Assembly: GCA_964643885.1 (NCBI GenBank)
Contig: CAZXUI010000100.1
Coordinates: forward strand, 1-14,302
Direction of reading: 5' to 3'
DNA: 14,302 bases
From: CAADGL01 sp964643885
GTDB taxonomy: Bacteria > Planctomycetota > Phycisphaerae > UBA1845 > Fen-1342
In this document: piece by piece, positions 1-8,646 of the stretch
Position numbering within the stretch: position 1 is the stretch's first letter
Layout of the letters: every line of letters starts with the position of its first letter
Notes under the pieces: generated by a model
What the model was told of the DNA's origin: nothing
The model's database searches: none
The model's input: the letters and a program-made list of their open reading frames with translations, nothing else
Translations under genes and position numbers: made by a program

Positions 1-1218
<1,218 letters not shown>

Positions 1219-1229
1219 GTTCGAGACAG

Positions 1230-1252
1230 CCGGCGGGCCGCGGACCCGCCGG
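1230..1252 (+). other. small GC hairpin behind gdhA
   Basis: An 8-bp perfect stem (CCGGCGGG at 1230-1237 with CCCGCCGG at 1245-1252) encloses a 7-base loop, 11 bases after the gdhA stop codon. It has no T-tract of its own and lies just upstream of the stronger terminator hairpin. It may protect the mRNA 3' end or help slow polymerase, but this is inference. Confidence 0.4.
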
Positions 1253-1270
1253 GATCGATTCGAAAGTCTC

Positions 1271-1310
1271 AGCGGGCCGCTCGGAGACGGGCGGCCCGCT
1301 CTGTTTATTC
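1271..1310 (+). terminator. intrinsic terminator of gdhA
   Basis: A perfect 10-bp GC-rich stem is formed by AGCGGGCCGC (1271-1280) and GCGGCCCGCT (1291-1300) around a 10-base loop. It is followed by CTGTTTATTC, an unusually T-rich stretch for this DNA. It sits about 50 bases after the gdhA stop and is oriented to end gdhA transcription, separating it from the BlaI-led cluster. Confidence 0.8.
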
Positions 1311-1512
1311 TCGCCGGGGTTTGGCGACAGGGAGACGGAGGGCGGCTCGTCAGCGCATGATGGGAACATGCGCGAAGGCGGGAGCGCGGAACGTCGCGGA
1401 GCGAGGTGCGAGCTGGGAATCCCGCACCAGCGACGGAGGGCCGCCGGCACGGCACCCGCGCGCTGCCGGTTCGCATCCGGAGAGAGAATCTCGAACCACG
1501 CCGAAAAAAGAT
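1311..1512. other. non-coding spacer upstream of the blaI-type promoter
   Basis: I see no convincing gene here: the open frames are short, Arg-rich and lack family resemblance. Three short inverted repeats are visible: GCGCATG/CATGCGC (1353-1359 and 1367-1373, 7-base loop), GGTGCG/CGCACC around 1409-1433, and CCGGCA/TGCCGG around 1441-1471. They may be chance in such GC-rich sequence, or may mark a small RNA or binding sites. The last bases, CCGAAAAAAG followed by ATT, are strikingly A/T-rich and sit directly above the -35 box, where an UP-like element would lie. Confidence 0.35.
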
Positions 1513-1541
1513 TTGACGACGTCCGACACGTGTAGTAGACT
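1513..1541 (+). promoter_or_regulatory. sigma70-like promoter of the BlaI-led cluster
   Basis: TTGACG (1513-1518, five of six matches to the -35 consensus) is followed after exactly 17 bp by TAGACT (1536-1541, four of six matches to the -10). An A/T-rich stretch lies just upstream. This predicts a transcription start near 1548, about 55 bases before the repressor start codon. The -10 lies inside the inverted repeat annotated next, which is the layout expected for autorepression. The boxes are read from the sequence; promoter activity is inferred. Confidence 0.65.
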
Positions 1542-1559
1542 TCTCTACGACGCGTGTAG
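1526..1559. promoter_or_regulatory. candidate BlaI-family operator
   Basis: Arms CGTGTAGTAG (1529-1538) and CTACGACGCG (1545-1554) form an inverted repeat matching at 8 of 10 positions around a 6-base spacer. A further CGTGTAG copy at 1553-1559 repeats the one at 1529-1535, 24 bp away. Known BlaI/MecI operators are dyads with TGTA/TACA and GTAGTA-like half sites, and TGTAGTAG fits that style. The element covers the -10 box of the predicted promoter, so a bound repressor would block polymerase. Assignment to BlaI is by adjacency and resemblance. Confidence 0.6.
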
Positions 1560-1582
1560 GAGATCGCGGCCGGAAAGGCCGC
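1558..1582 (+). promoter_or_regulatory. distant Shine-Dalgarno-like AGGAG and leader hairpin before the repressor gene
   Basis: The only good Shine-Dalgarno-like match, AGGAG (1558-1562), is about 40 bases before the ATG at 1602. Between them lies a 6-bp hairpin, GCGGCC (1566-1571) with GGCCGC (1577-1582), loop GGAAA. The hairpin could bring the site closer to the start codon, or the repressor may simply be translated weakly without such a site. An in-frame stop codon directly upstream (1596-1598) rules out a longer protein. Confidence 0.35.
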
Positions 1583-1601
1583 CGCTTGCGAGCAATAGTC
1601 G

Positions 1602-1991
1602 ATGCCACCCCGCGAATACGATCTCGGTTCCGCCGAACTCGAAGTCCTCAAGGTGCTCTGGTCTACCGGGCCGGCCACCGTGCGGGCCGTCATGGACGGA
1701 CTGCACGAGCGCGGCCGGCCGAATGCCTACACGACCGTTCAGACGATGCTTACGCGCCTCGAACAGAAGGGATTCGTCCGCAGCGACAAATCGGGGCAGG
1801 CGTACGTGTACCGGGCGTCGATCAGCCGCGAACGCATCAGCCGCAGCCGTCTCCAGAAGCTGCTGGACCAGCTCTACGACGGCGCCGCCGGTCCGCTCGT
1901 GCTGCAACTTCTTCAGACGCAGCGACTTGCGCCGCAGGAACTGGAGCAATTGCAGAAGCTGATCGATTCACTCGACCGCAAGGGCCGCTAG
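1602..1991 (+). CDS. BlaI/MecI-family transcriptional repressor
   Basis: This is a 129-residue winged-helix repressor, close to the usual BlaI/MecI length. The N-terminal half (about residues 9-70) carries the DNA-binding domain: AELEVLKVLW (11-20), then the recognition-helix region AYTTVQTMLTRLEQKGF (42-58) and a wing ending in YVYRASISRE. The C-terminal half (about 75-125) is helical and Leu-rich, as expected of the dimerisation arm that is cut in known BlaI/MecI proteins. An in-frame TAG at 1596 makes ATG 1602 the first possible ATG. It precedes an M56 peptidase by 58 bp, the standard repressor/sensor-protease pairing, and follows a promoter with an overlapping dyad. I infer that it represses itself and the downstream genes. 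I leave the symbol empty because its target is unlikely to be a beta-lactamase. Confidence 0.93.
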   Translation: MPPREYDLGSAELEVLKVLWSTGPATVRAVMDGLHERGRPNAYTTVQTMLTRLEQKGFVRSDKSGQAYVYRASISRERISRSRLQKLLDQLYDGAAGPLVLQLLQTQRLAPQELEQLQKLIDSLDRKGR

Positions 1992-2035
1992 CAGACGATC
2001 GCCGGCCGGTGCGAGGCCGCACCGCGCTTCCCGTG

Positions 2036-2042
2036 TGGAGGA
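2036..2042 (+). promoter_or_regulatory. ribosome binding site fixing the M56 peptidase start
   Basis: TGGAGGA ends 7 bases before ATG 2050. An upstream in-frame GTG at 2035 would add five residues, but it overlaps this site and has no Shine-Dalgarno of its own. The ATG at 2050 is therefore preferred. Confidence 0.75.
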
Positions 2043-2049
2043 CCACGCC

Positions 2050-5000
2050 ATGTCGTGGCTGGAGCCCGTCGTCGCACACCTGTGGGGCAGTGCCTGGGCC
2101 GTGATTCCCGTGGCCATCGGGGCGGCTTTGATCTGCCGCATGAGCTGGCTGCGGCCGGTGACGCGGCATTTCGTCTGGCTGGTCGCGCTGGTGTGGTTCG
2201 TGGTGGCGGGAGCGCTGCCGGAGCCGGCGGCGGTACGCGGGCTGTTCTCCTCAGGCGAACGCGGCCCGAGCGAGAGCGTGCGCGCGGCCGACGCTCACGC
2301 GAGGCAAGGCAGCGGCCATGCGATCGCGAAATCCGGCCACAAATCTGACGGCCGGCGAAACGAATTCCCGTCTGAACAGCAAGCCGAACCGAAGGACGAG
2401 CTGCCTGTTTCACCTCGTGTCGTTGCTCCCTCCGAGCCCTGGCGGATGGTCCGACTCCTACTATCGCCAGGCTCGGCGGGGCAACGCACGCAGGCCGACG
2501 GGCGGCCAAGTCCACGCGACACGTCACCGCCGCCGGCCCTGACTTCCGGCTTTCCTGCCGCGAATTCCGAAAAGCCCGACGATACCGACGACACTCCGCA
2601 GCCGACGAGGCGAGACCGCGCGGAGCGATTGCCCATTGCGCAGAATCGGGCGGGCGACGCGGACCCGGTTGCGGCGCTCGACAGCCGCCCCGGTGACAGC
2701 GAGCTCGCCGCGCGGATGTCACCGCGCGAGCCGGCCGGCCAGATTGCGTCGGCCACCCGGCCGGAGAGAGATTCGAGCGGCCGAAGCGTCTCGGCGACGC
2801 CCGAGGCTGAAGAGCGGCGGCCGGGTCCGTGGGCGATGTGGCTGGCGCTGGCGCTTGGCGTGCGGGACCTGGTCGTGATGCTGCCGGCGGTGCCGCTGGA
2901 TGTGTGGCTGGCGGGGCTGGCGATCGTGATGGTGCTGCACGGACTGCGCGTGTGGGGGTTTTCTCGGCGGCTGGCGCGCGGATATGCGGCGCCGGGGTGG
3001 GTTCAGTACGAGGTGAAGCGGATTGCGCGGCGGCTGGGGCTGCGGCGCGTGCCGGACGTGGTGATGGTGGATGACCGCGTCTCACCGCTGATCTGGTGCG
3101 GATGGCGCGTGCGGCTGGTGCTGCCGATCGGGCTGTGGCGCGAGCTGGATGGCCCCGGGCGGCTGGCGATTCTCTGTCACGAGCTGGCCCACCTGCGGCG
3201 GATGGATCACTGGGTCAGCCGGGTGGAGCTGGCGCTGGCGGCGGTCTACTGGTGGCACCCGGTGTTGTGGTGGGTGCGGCGGCGGCTGCACGAGGAAGCG
3301 GACGCGTGCTGTGACGCGTGGGTGACGTGGCTGATGCCGCGTCGTCGGCGGGCGTACGCCGAGGCGATTCTGCGCACGCGGCAGTACATGGATCTTGGGC
3401 AAACTTCGGCGCCTGCGGGCGGCATGGCGGTGGCCAGCGCGGGCGCTCGGCAACTTGCGAGGAGACTCAGCATGGTGATGACACAGACGATTCGGCCCGG
3501 GCATTCGCTGGCGAGTGCAATGCTGGCGTGCGTGTTTATCGGCGCGGGATGGCTGGTGACGCCGGCGATCTCGTGCCCGCCGGAGGACGGGCCGCAGACC
3601 GCGCTGGAGCCGCGGAAGCTGGTGTGCACGACGGGGCTGGTGAATCGCACGATCGACGGGCTGCGGACCGTGCTGGCGCTGACGGCCGACCCGGCCGTGG
3701 CCGTCGCGATCGAGGCGGAAGAGGCGTGCCCGCCGGAGGAATGCGAGCAGCACGCCGAGGCGCACGCGGCCGCGCACGCGAAGGCGCACGCGCAAGCAGG
3801 TCAGCGCGCCGCGCAGGACGCTAAGCGAAAGACGAAGGAGGATATCGAGCGCGAGGTGCGGGCCAGGGCGCAGACGGAGGCGGCGAAGGCTCCGAAGGCG
3901 CCAAAGGCTCCCAAACCGCCGAAGGCGCCGAAGGCGCCGAAGGCCCCGAAGCCTCCGAAAGCACCGCCGCCGCCCGAGCCGGTCCTGGCGGTGCCGTACG
4001 GCGGCACGCATGCCGGTGCCCATCCGCCGCAGGCGGCCCCCGGCTTCAGCGGACCGGCGCCGCAGCAGCCGTCGCCGCCGGCCGGGTTCGACGGCTCGAC
4101 CTATCAGTTCTACATGCAGAATCGCGCGGGAGCGGAGGGCCAGCCGCCGGTCGTCACGCTGGTCCCGACGGAGATTCCGGACTCCGGCGAGGTGATCGTG
4201 CGGACGTACCGATTGCCGCCGGGAAAGGCCGAGGCGCTCGGCGCGCTGATGATTCGCAATGACGTGCCGGTGCCGGTGCGGCCGCAGCCGGACGGAATCG
4301 AAGTGCACGCGACGGCGCGGCAGCACGAGGTTTTCGAGCGGTTCATCGAGCTGATTCATCCGAGCGGCGCGGCGGCGGAGCGTCGCCGGCCGGGGACGCG
4401 CGTGGTCGTTCCGCGGGCGCCGCAGATCGAGCAGCAGCGGGCGCTCGAGCTCGACTCGCGGCGGCGGCAGATCGACGCGATGCGGATGCAGCAAATGGCC
4501 CGCAGCGCGGAGCAATCCGCGCGGGTGCGGGCACTCGAGGCGGAGGCGGGCGCGATGGAGCATGCGGCGTCGCAGCTCGAGCAGAAAGCCCACGAGCTGG
4601 AGGCGAAGGCGGACGAGCTGCGGGCAAGACTGGAGGAATTGGAGGACGACGCTCCCGCGCGGCGTGAGCTGGAGCGTGCGGCCCGCGAAGTCGAGCGCGA
4701 GGCGGCCCGCCTGATGCGCGAAGCGGAGCGGATGGAGCGTCGCGCCGAGGAGCTCGAGCGGCAGTCCGAAGCGCTGGAACGCGACGCGGAGGCGCTCGAG
4801 CGACAGATGGAGCAGCTCGAACGGGAGCTGGAGCAGTCCCAGGAAGATGTCGACAGCGACACGGATGCGGACGAGGAGCGGCGCCGCCCCGGCGAGGGCC
4901 TGCGCGTGGCGCCCGGCGGGCCCATGACCGTCTGGTCGCTCCAGCAGCCGAGCGGCGTATCGAATCTCAGCACCACCTTGAACCGGTTCGCCGGCAGGAT

Positions 5001-5337
5001 ACAGCCCGTGGACCTGTTCAGCTCGACGAGGGCCGCGCACCAGGCGGCGGAGACGGCCCTGCGCGAGGCCGCCGAGGCGCTGCGCGCCGGCGGCATGCAG
5101 CAGACACACGAGCTGCTCGCCGAGTTGAACAATGACATGAGCGAGGCTGTTCGCGAGGCAATGAAGCAGGCGGGCCGCGAGGTTCATCCGGAGTTGGTGG
5201 CACAGTTGCGCGAGGCGCTGGAGCAGGTCAGCGGCGCGCTCGGCCACGCCACCAGCGAAGCGGTTCGCGAGGCGCTGGAAGAAGCCGCGGCGCAGCTCGA
5301 ACGGGCGGCCGAGCAATTGCAGGCCGAGCGCAACTAG
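2050..5337 (+). CDS. BlaR1-like M56 membrane zinc peptidase with novel C-terminal sensor region
   Basis: This is a 1095-residue inner-membrane sensor peptidase, nearly twice the length of BlaR1 (about 600). Two helices at about 9-28 and 38-56 are followed by an expanded polar loop (58-255), then hydrophobic segments at 261-299. The M56 domain (about 305-450) contains SPLIWCGWRVRLVLPIGLW, the zinc motif HELAH at 377-381 and a likely third ligand, Glu415 or Glu416 (HEEADACCD). A fourth membrane helix lies at 487-510. The rest should be periplasmic: Cys560/Cys565 with His568, 572, 576 and 580; a Lys-Ala-Pro spacer (613-645); a secretin-N-like stretch (718-775, RTYRLPPG... to FERFIELI); a coiled coil (791-932); and a helical tail (about 1010-1095). 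I see no penicillin-binding SxxK/SxN/KTG domain. By analogy with BlaR1 it should relieve repression by the adjacent BlaI-type protein. The peptidase call is firm; the signal is unknown. Confidence 0.9.
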   Translation: MSWLEPVVAHLWGSAWAVIPVAIGAALICRMSWLRPVTRHFVWLVALVWFVVAGALPEPAAVRGLFSSGERGPSESVRAADAHARQGSGHAIAKSGHKSDGRRNEFPSEQQAEPKDELPVSPRVVAPSEPWRMVRLLLSPGSAGQRTQADGRPSPRDTSPPPALTSGFPAANSEKPDDTDDTPQPTRRDRAERLPIAQNRAGDADPVAALDSRPGDSELAARMSPREPAGQIASATRPERDSSGRSVSATPEAEERRPGPWAMWLALALGVRDLVVMLPAVPLDVWLAGLAIVMVLHGLRVWGFSRRLARGYAAPGWVQYEVKRIARRLGLRRVPDVVMVDDRVSPLIWCGWRVRLVLPIGLWRELDGPGRLAILCHELAHLRRMDHWVSRVELALAAVYWWHPVLWWVRRRLHEEADACCDAWVTWLMPRRRRAYAEAILRTRQYMDLGQTSAPAGGMAVASAGARQLARRLSMVMTQTIRPGHSLASAMLACVFIGAGWLVTPAISCPPEDGPQTALEPRKLVCTTGLVNRTIDGLRTVLALTADPAVAVAIEAEEACPPEECEQHAEAHAAAHAKAHAQAGQRAAQDAKRKTKEDIEREVRARAQTEAAKAPKAPKAPKPPKAPKAPKAPKPPKAPPPPEPVLAVPYGGTHAGAHPPQAAPGFSGPAPQQPSPPAGFDGSTYQFYMQNRAGAEGQPPVVTLVPTEIPDSGEVIVRTYRLPPGKAEALGALMIRNDVPVPVRPQPDGIEVHATARQHEVFERFIELIHPSGAAAERRRPGTRVVVPRAPQIEQQRALELDSRRRQIDAMRMQQMARSAEQSARVRALEAEAGAMEHAASQLEQKAHELEAKADELRARLEELEDDAPARRELERAAREVEREAARLMREAERMERRAEELERQSEALERDAEALERQMEQLERELEQSQEDVDSDTDADEERRRPGEGLRVAPGGPMTVWSLQQPSGVSNLSTTLNRFAGRIQPVDLFSSTRAAHQAAETALREAAEALRAGGMQQTHELLAELNNDMSEAVREAMKQAGREVHPELVAQLREALEQVSGALGHATSEAVREALEEAAAQLERAAEQLQAERN
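3886..3966 (+). repeat. Lys-Ala-Pro coding tandem repeat
   Basis: About nine degenerate 9-bp units of the type AAGGCGCCG (reading Lys-Ala-Pro, sometimes Lys-Pro-Pro) lie within the M56 peptidase gene and encode residues 613-639. They run on into a Pro-rich stretch. The protein product would be an extended, positively charged rod, like the Pro-Lys spacer of TonB. Synonymous codons vary between units, so the repeat appears to be maintained at protein level and is not a fresh slippage product. Confidence 0.8.
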
Positions 5338-5406
5338 ACGCGGCTCGGGACAAATCACCAGGCAGAGCGGGGACGAGGCGAAGGCGGTCCATCGAGGATG
5401 GAGCCG

Positions 5407-5415
5407 AAAGGTGGA
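5407..5415 (+). promoter_or_regulatory. ribosome binding site fixing the TPR protein start
   Basis: AAAGGTGGA ends 6 bases before ATG 5422. An earlier in-frame ATG at 5398 has no well-spaced site and would put eight polar residues before the signal peptide. ATG 5422 is preferred. Confidence 0.65.
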
Positions 5416-5421
5416 TTGCAC

Positions 5422-8400
5422 ATGAGCACGACGACGCGCGCGGTGCGGCTGGGGCGGATTCTGATCGTAGCGGGCATGCTGCTCGTCGCGGCTCGCGGCT
5501 GGGCGCAGTCGGCCGCCGCCGCGCCCGCGGACGAGGCCTTCGAACGCGGCTACCGCAGCGCCACGGGCCTGCTCAACCGCGGACTGACGGACCTGGCCGA
5601 AGCGGAGTATCGCGAGCTGCTCGATCAGCACGGTGGCGCGGCGCGGGCGCCGCTGGCGCGATACGGCCTGGCGCTGTGCCTGTATCGCGCGCAGAAGTTC
5701 GAGCCGGCTGTCGAGGAGCTGCGCAAGCTCGCACGGGTCAAGGAGTTCGAGTACGCGGCCGAGGTTCAGGCGATGCTCGGCCAGTGCCTGCTGGCAGTGG
5801 GCAAGCTGCCAGAGGCGGCCGCGGCGCTCGAAGCATTTCTGAGTTCGCACCGCGATCATTCCTTGGCGCCCCAGGTGGCCGCGATGCGGATCGACGCATT
5901 GCAGCGGCAGCAGGCGCACACGCAGGTGGCCGAGGCGGCCGTCGAATTTGCGCAGCGCTGGCCGAAGGCGGCCGAGCGGGAGCGCGTGCTGCTGGCACAC
6001 GGGATGGCGCTGGCGGCGGAGAGCAAGTGGAGCGAGGCGCTCAAGCCGCTCGGCAAGCTGCTCGACGAGTCTGCCCCGGGGGAGCATCGCGGCCAGGCGG
6101 CGATGGTGCGGGCGTGGTGTCATGAGCAGCAGCGCGAGTTGGCCGAGGCGGAGAAATGGTATCAGGCCGCGGCCGGCGCGGGCGACGAGCGGCTGGCGGC
6201 CGAGGCGCAGGTGGCGTTGGGGCGCGTGCGGCTGGCGCTGGGCCGAGCGGACGAGGCGGGGGCAGCGCTCGACCGGGCGATGGAGAGCGGGGCGGCGGCC
6301 GGCCCGGCAGCACGACTGCTGCGGGCGCGGGCCTGGTTTGACGCCGGCGAGTTCGAGCGGGCCGGGGAGCTGCTGCGGCCGCTGGCGGATGGCGACGGAG
6401 CGGAGGCTGAGGAGGCCTCGTACTGGCTGGCGAAGTGTCACCTGCGGCGGCGCGAGTTCCCGCGCGCGGCGGAGCTGCTGGAGCAGGCGATCGAGCGGTT
6501 CCCGCGCTCATCGCTGCGGACGGCGATGGAGTACGACCGGGCGCTGGCGCTGGCGTCGACCGAGAAGGACGACGACGCAGCGCTGCAAGCCCTGCGGGAG
6601 TTCACCCGCAAACATCGCGAGCACGCCCTGCGGCCGGATGCGTTGTTCCTGACGGCAAGCGTGGCGCAGCGTCTCGCGCGGCATGACGTGAGTCTGGAAG
6701 CGGCGCGGGAGTTCCTCAGCAGTGCCGGCGAGCACGCGGCCGCGCCGCTGGTTGCGCTGCTGGAGGCGGAAAGTCTGCGGCTGTCGGGTCAAACGGAGCA
6801 GGCGGCCACCAAGTATTCGGCGCTGCTGAAGGCGTATCCGGCGCATCCGCAGGCGGCGCAGATCCGTTTGCAACTCGGTCTGGCGCTGTACCGGCTGGAA
6901 CGGTTCGACGAGGCGCTCGAGCCGTTGCGTGCGGCCGCGGCGCAGGCGGAGGAGGACGCGTCGCTTCGGGCGGCGTGGCGGGCGCTGGGTGAGGTGGCGT
7001 TCTCCCGCGGCGAGTGGAAGGCGGCGGAGGAGGCGCTGGGACGGTTCGTCGAGGGCGGCGGCGAGGGTGAGCAGTGGTGCGGGGCGCTGCTGAAGCTGGC
7101 GTTGGCGCAGCAGAATCAGAATCGCGCCGAGGATGCGCTGCGGTCGCTCGACCGGCTGCTGAACGAGTGCGACAAGGGCGAGCTGGCCGTGCGGGCGCGG
7201 TTCGAGCGCGGACAGGTGCTGGTCGCGCTGGATCGTGGCCAGCAGGCGGAAGAGGAGTTCGCCCGTGTGTCGCAGGCGCCGGAGGCCGGCGAGCTGGCCG
7301 CCTGGGCGCGGTGGCGGCTGGGAACGCTGGCGCTTCAGCGCGGCGAGCGGGCCGCGGCGAGCGAGCATTTTGCTGCGGCGGCAAAGAGCGGAGCGAGCGA
7401 CGAGCTGCGGGCACGGGCGATCTGCGACCAGGCGGCGGCACTGCTGGGCGGCGGCCAGTACGCAGAGTCCGAACGGTTGCTGCGAGAGTTCCTCGAGCGT
7501 TACGCAAAGCACGCGCGGGCCGGCGAAGCCCGCGTCATGCTGGCGCTGGCCGTCGCGCGGCAGCAGCGGGCGGCCGACGCGCTGGCGCTGATCGAGCAGT
7601 GCGAGCAGCACGCTGAGGGGATCTCGGCGGAACTGCTGCGGGCGGCGCTGTATGAGAAGGCGTGGTGCCTGCGGGAGGCGGGCCGGAAGGACGAGGCGGC
7701 CGCGGCCTATCGCCAGGTTATCGAGCAGGCGACGGACGAGGACCAGCGGGCCCACGCGATGCTCGAGCTGGCCGACATGGAGCAGCAGACGGAGCGGTTC
7801 GACGAGGCAGCCAGGCTGCTGACGGCACTGCGCGAGCGGATGCGCTCAGGACAACCGCTACCCAGCGAGACGGCCGCAAGCGCGGTCTATCGCCTGGCGG
7901 TCTGTGAACTGAAGCGCGGTCGCGACAAGGAAGCGGCGGAGCTGTTCGAGGAGTTCGTTCAGGCGTTCGGTTCGCACGATTTCGTGCCGGCGGCGCGGCT
8001 GATGGCGGGCGAGGCGCGCTATCGACTGGGGCAGCATCAGAAGGCCGCCGAGCACCTGGCGGCGGCCGTCGAGGCCGGCGGGACGAACGTGGATGTTGGC
8101 ACGGCGCTGCTGCGGCTGGGGGAGTGCTGGGCGGCGCTTCAATTCTGGGACCGCAGCGAGAGGGAATTCGAGAAGTACCTCAAGCAGACGCCCACTGGGC
8201 CGCACGCCTATCAGGCGCACTTCGGGATCGGCTGGGCGCGTGAGAACCTCGGCCGGCACGACGATGCGCGTCGCTCCTACGAGCAGGTGATTCGCGGGCA
8301 CCAGGGGCCGACGGCGGCGCGGGCGCAATTCCAGATCGGCCAGTGCCTGTTCGCGCAGAAGAAGTATGAAGCGGCGATCCGTGAGCTGCTGAAGGTGGAG

Positions 8401-8601
8401 ATTCTCTACGCCTACCCGGAGTGGAGCGCGGCGGCCCTCTACGAGGCCGGGCGTTGCTTCGAGCAGCTCGGCAAGTCGGTTGAGGCGCGGCGGCAGTTCG
8501 AGCAGGTGCGCGAGAAGTACGGCGAGACGCGCTGGGCCGAGCTGGCCGGCCAGCGGCTGGCCGCGATGCCGGGCGACGGTCTGCCCGGGCGGCGGCAGTG
8601 A
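5422..8601 (+). CDS. secreted tetratricopeptide-repeat (TPR) protein
   Basis: This is a 1059-residue protein built almost wholly of helical TPR-like repeats. Residues 1-30 form a signal peptide: Arg6/Arg9/Arg12, a hydrophobic core (LILIVAG-type, 13-24), and a likely cleavage after Ala28-Gln29-Ser30. No lipobox Cys is present, so it is probably soluble in the periplasm. From about residue 35 on, roughly 35-residue units recur with the usual A-L-G-x8-A pattern, for example around GRHDDARRSYEQVIRGH, KKYEAAIRELLKVEILY and GKSVEARRQFEQVREKYG near the C-terminus. The last units resemble those of CpoB/YbgF, the TPR partner of Tol-Pal systems. It starts 84 bp after the M56 gene and ends 45 bp before the ExbB-like gene, so it likely shares their transcript. 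TPRs bind other proteins; a scaffold role for the motor complex or for peptidoglycan enzymes is inference. The partner is unknown. Confidence 0.85.
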   Translation: MSTTTRAVRLGRILIVAGMLLVAARGWAQSAAAAPADEAFERGYRSATGLLNRGLTDLAEAEYRELLDQHGGAARAPLARYGLALCLYRAQKFEPAVEELRKLARVKEFEYAAEVQAMLGQCLLAVGKLPEAAAALEAFLSSHRDHSLAPQVAAMRIDALQRQQAHTQVAEAAVEFAQRWPKAAERERVLLAHGMALAAESKWSEALKPLGKLLDESAPGEHRGQAAMVRAWCHEQQRELAEAEKWYQAAAGAGDERLAAEAQVALGRVRLALGRADEAGAALDRAMESGAAAGPAARLLRARAWFDAGEFERAGELLRPLADGDGAEAEEASYWLAKCHLRRREFPRAAELLEQAIERFPRSSLRTAMEYDRALALASTEKDDDAALQALREFTRKHREHALRPDALFLTASVAQRLARHDVSLEAAREFLSSAGEHAAAPLVALLEAESLRLSGQTEQAATKYSALLKAYPAHPQAAQIRLQLGLALYRLERFDEALEPLRAAAAQAEEDASLRAAWRALGEVAFSRGEWKAAEEALGRFVEGGGEGEQWCGALLKLALAQQNQNRAEDALRSLDRLLNECDKGELAVRARFERGQVLVALDRGQQAEEEFARVSQAPEAGELAAWARWRLGTLALQRGERAAASEHFAAAAKSGASDELRARAICDQAAALLGGGQYAESERLLREFLERYAKHARAGEARVMLALAVARQQRAADALALIEQCEQHAEGISAELLRAALYEKAWCLREAGRKDEAAAAYRQVIEQATDEDQRAHAMLELADMEQQTERFDEAARLLTALRERMRSGQPLPSETAASAVYRLAVCELKRGRDKEAAELFEEFVQAFGSHDFVPAARLMAGEARYRLGQHQKAAEHLAAAVEAGGTNVDVGTALLRLGECWAALQFWDRSEREFEKYLKQTPTGPHAYQAHFGIGWARENLGRHDDARRSYEQVIRGHQGPTAARAQFQIGQCLFAQKKYEAAIRELLKVEILYAYPEWSAAALYEAGRCFEQLGKSVEARRQFEQVREKYGETRWAELAGQRLAAMPGDGLPGRRQ

Positions 8602-8633
8602 CCGATTCGCGATCCGCGGCGAAGCAAATGAAT

Positions 8634-8639
8634 GGAGAG
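8634..8639 (+). promoter_or_regulatory. ribosome binding site fixing the ExbB-like start
   Basis: GGAGAG ends 7 bases before ATG 8647. The alternative in-frame ATG at 8632 overlaps this site and lacks one of its own, so the protein most likely starts MIETISAAML. Confidence 0.7.
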
Positions 8640-8646
8640 ATGCGCG

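Noticed and set aside
1353..1373. GCGCATG/CATGCGC inverted repeat as a transcription terminator or riboswitch
   Set aside because: The stem is only 7 bp, has no T-tract, lies upstream of the predicted promoter, and resembles no riboswitch I can recognise.
2050..5337. Reading the M56 gene as a true BlaR1 beta-lactam receptor
   Set aside because: The peptidase and repressor pairing fits, but I find no penicillin-binding SxxK/SxN/KTG motifs in the C-terminal region.
3082..6441. Very long open frame on the minus strand (over 1100 codons) opposite the M56 and TPR genes
   Set aside because: Its translation is almost only Arg, Leu, Pro, His and Gln, has no family motif, and runs across the boundary of two well-supported + strand genes. 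It is the mirror of GC-biased codon use.
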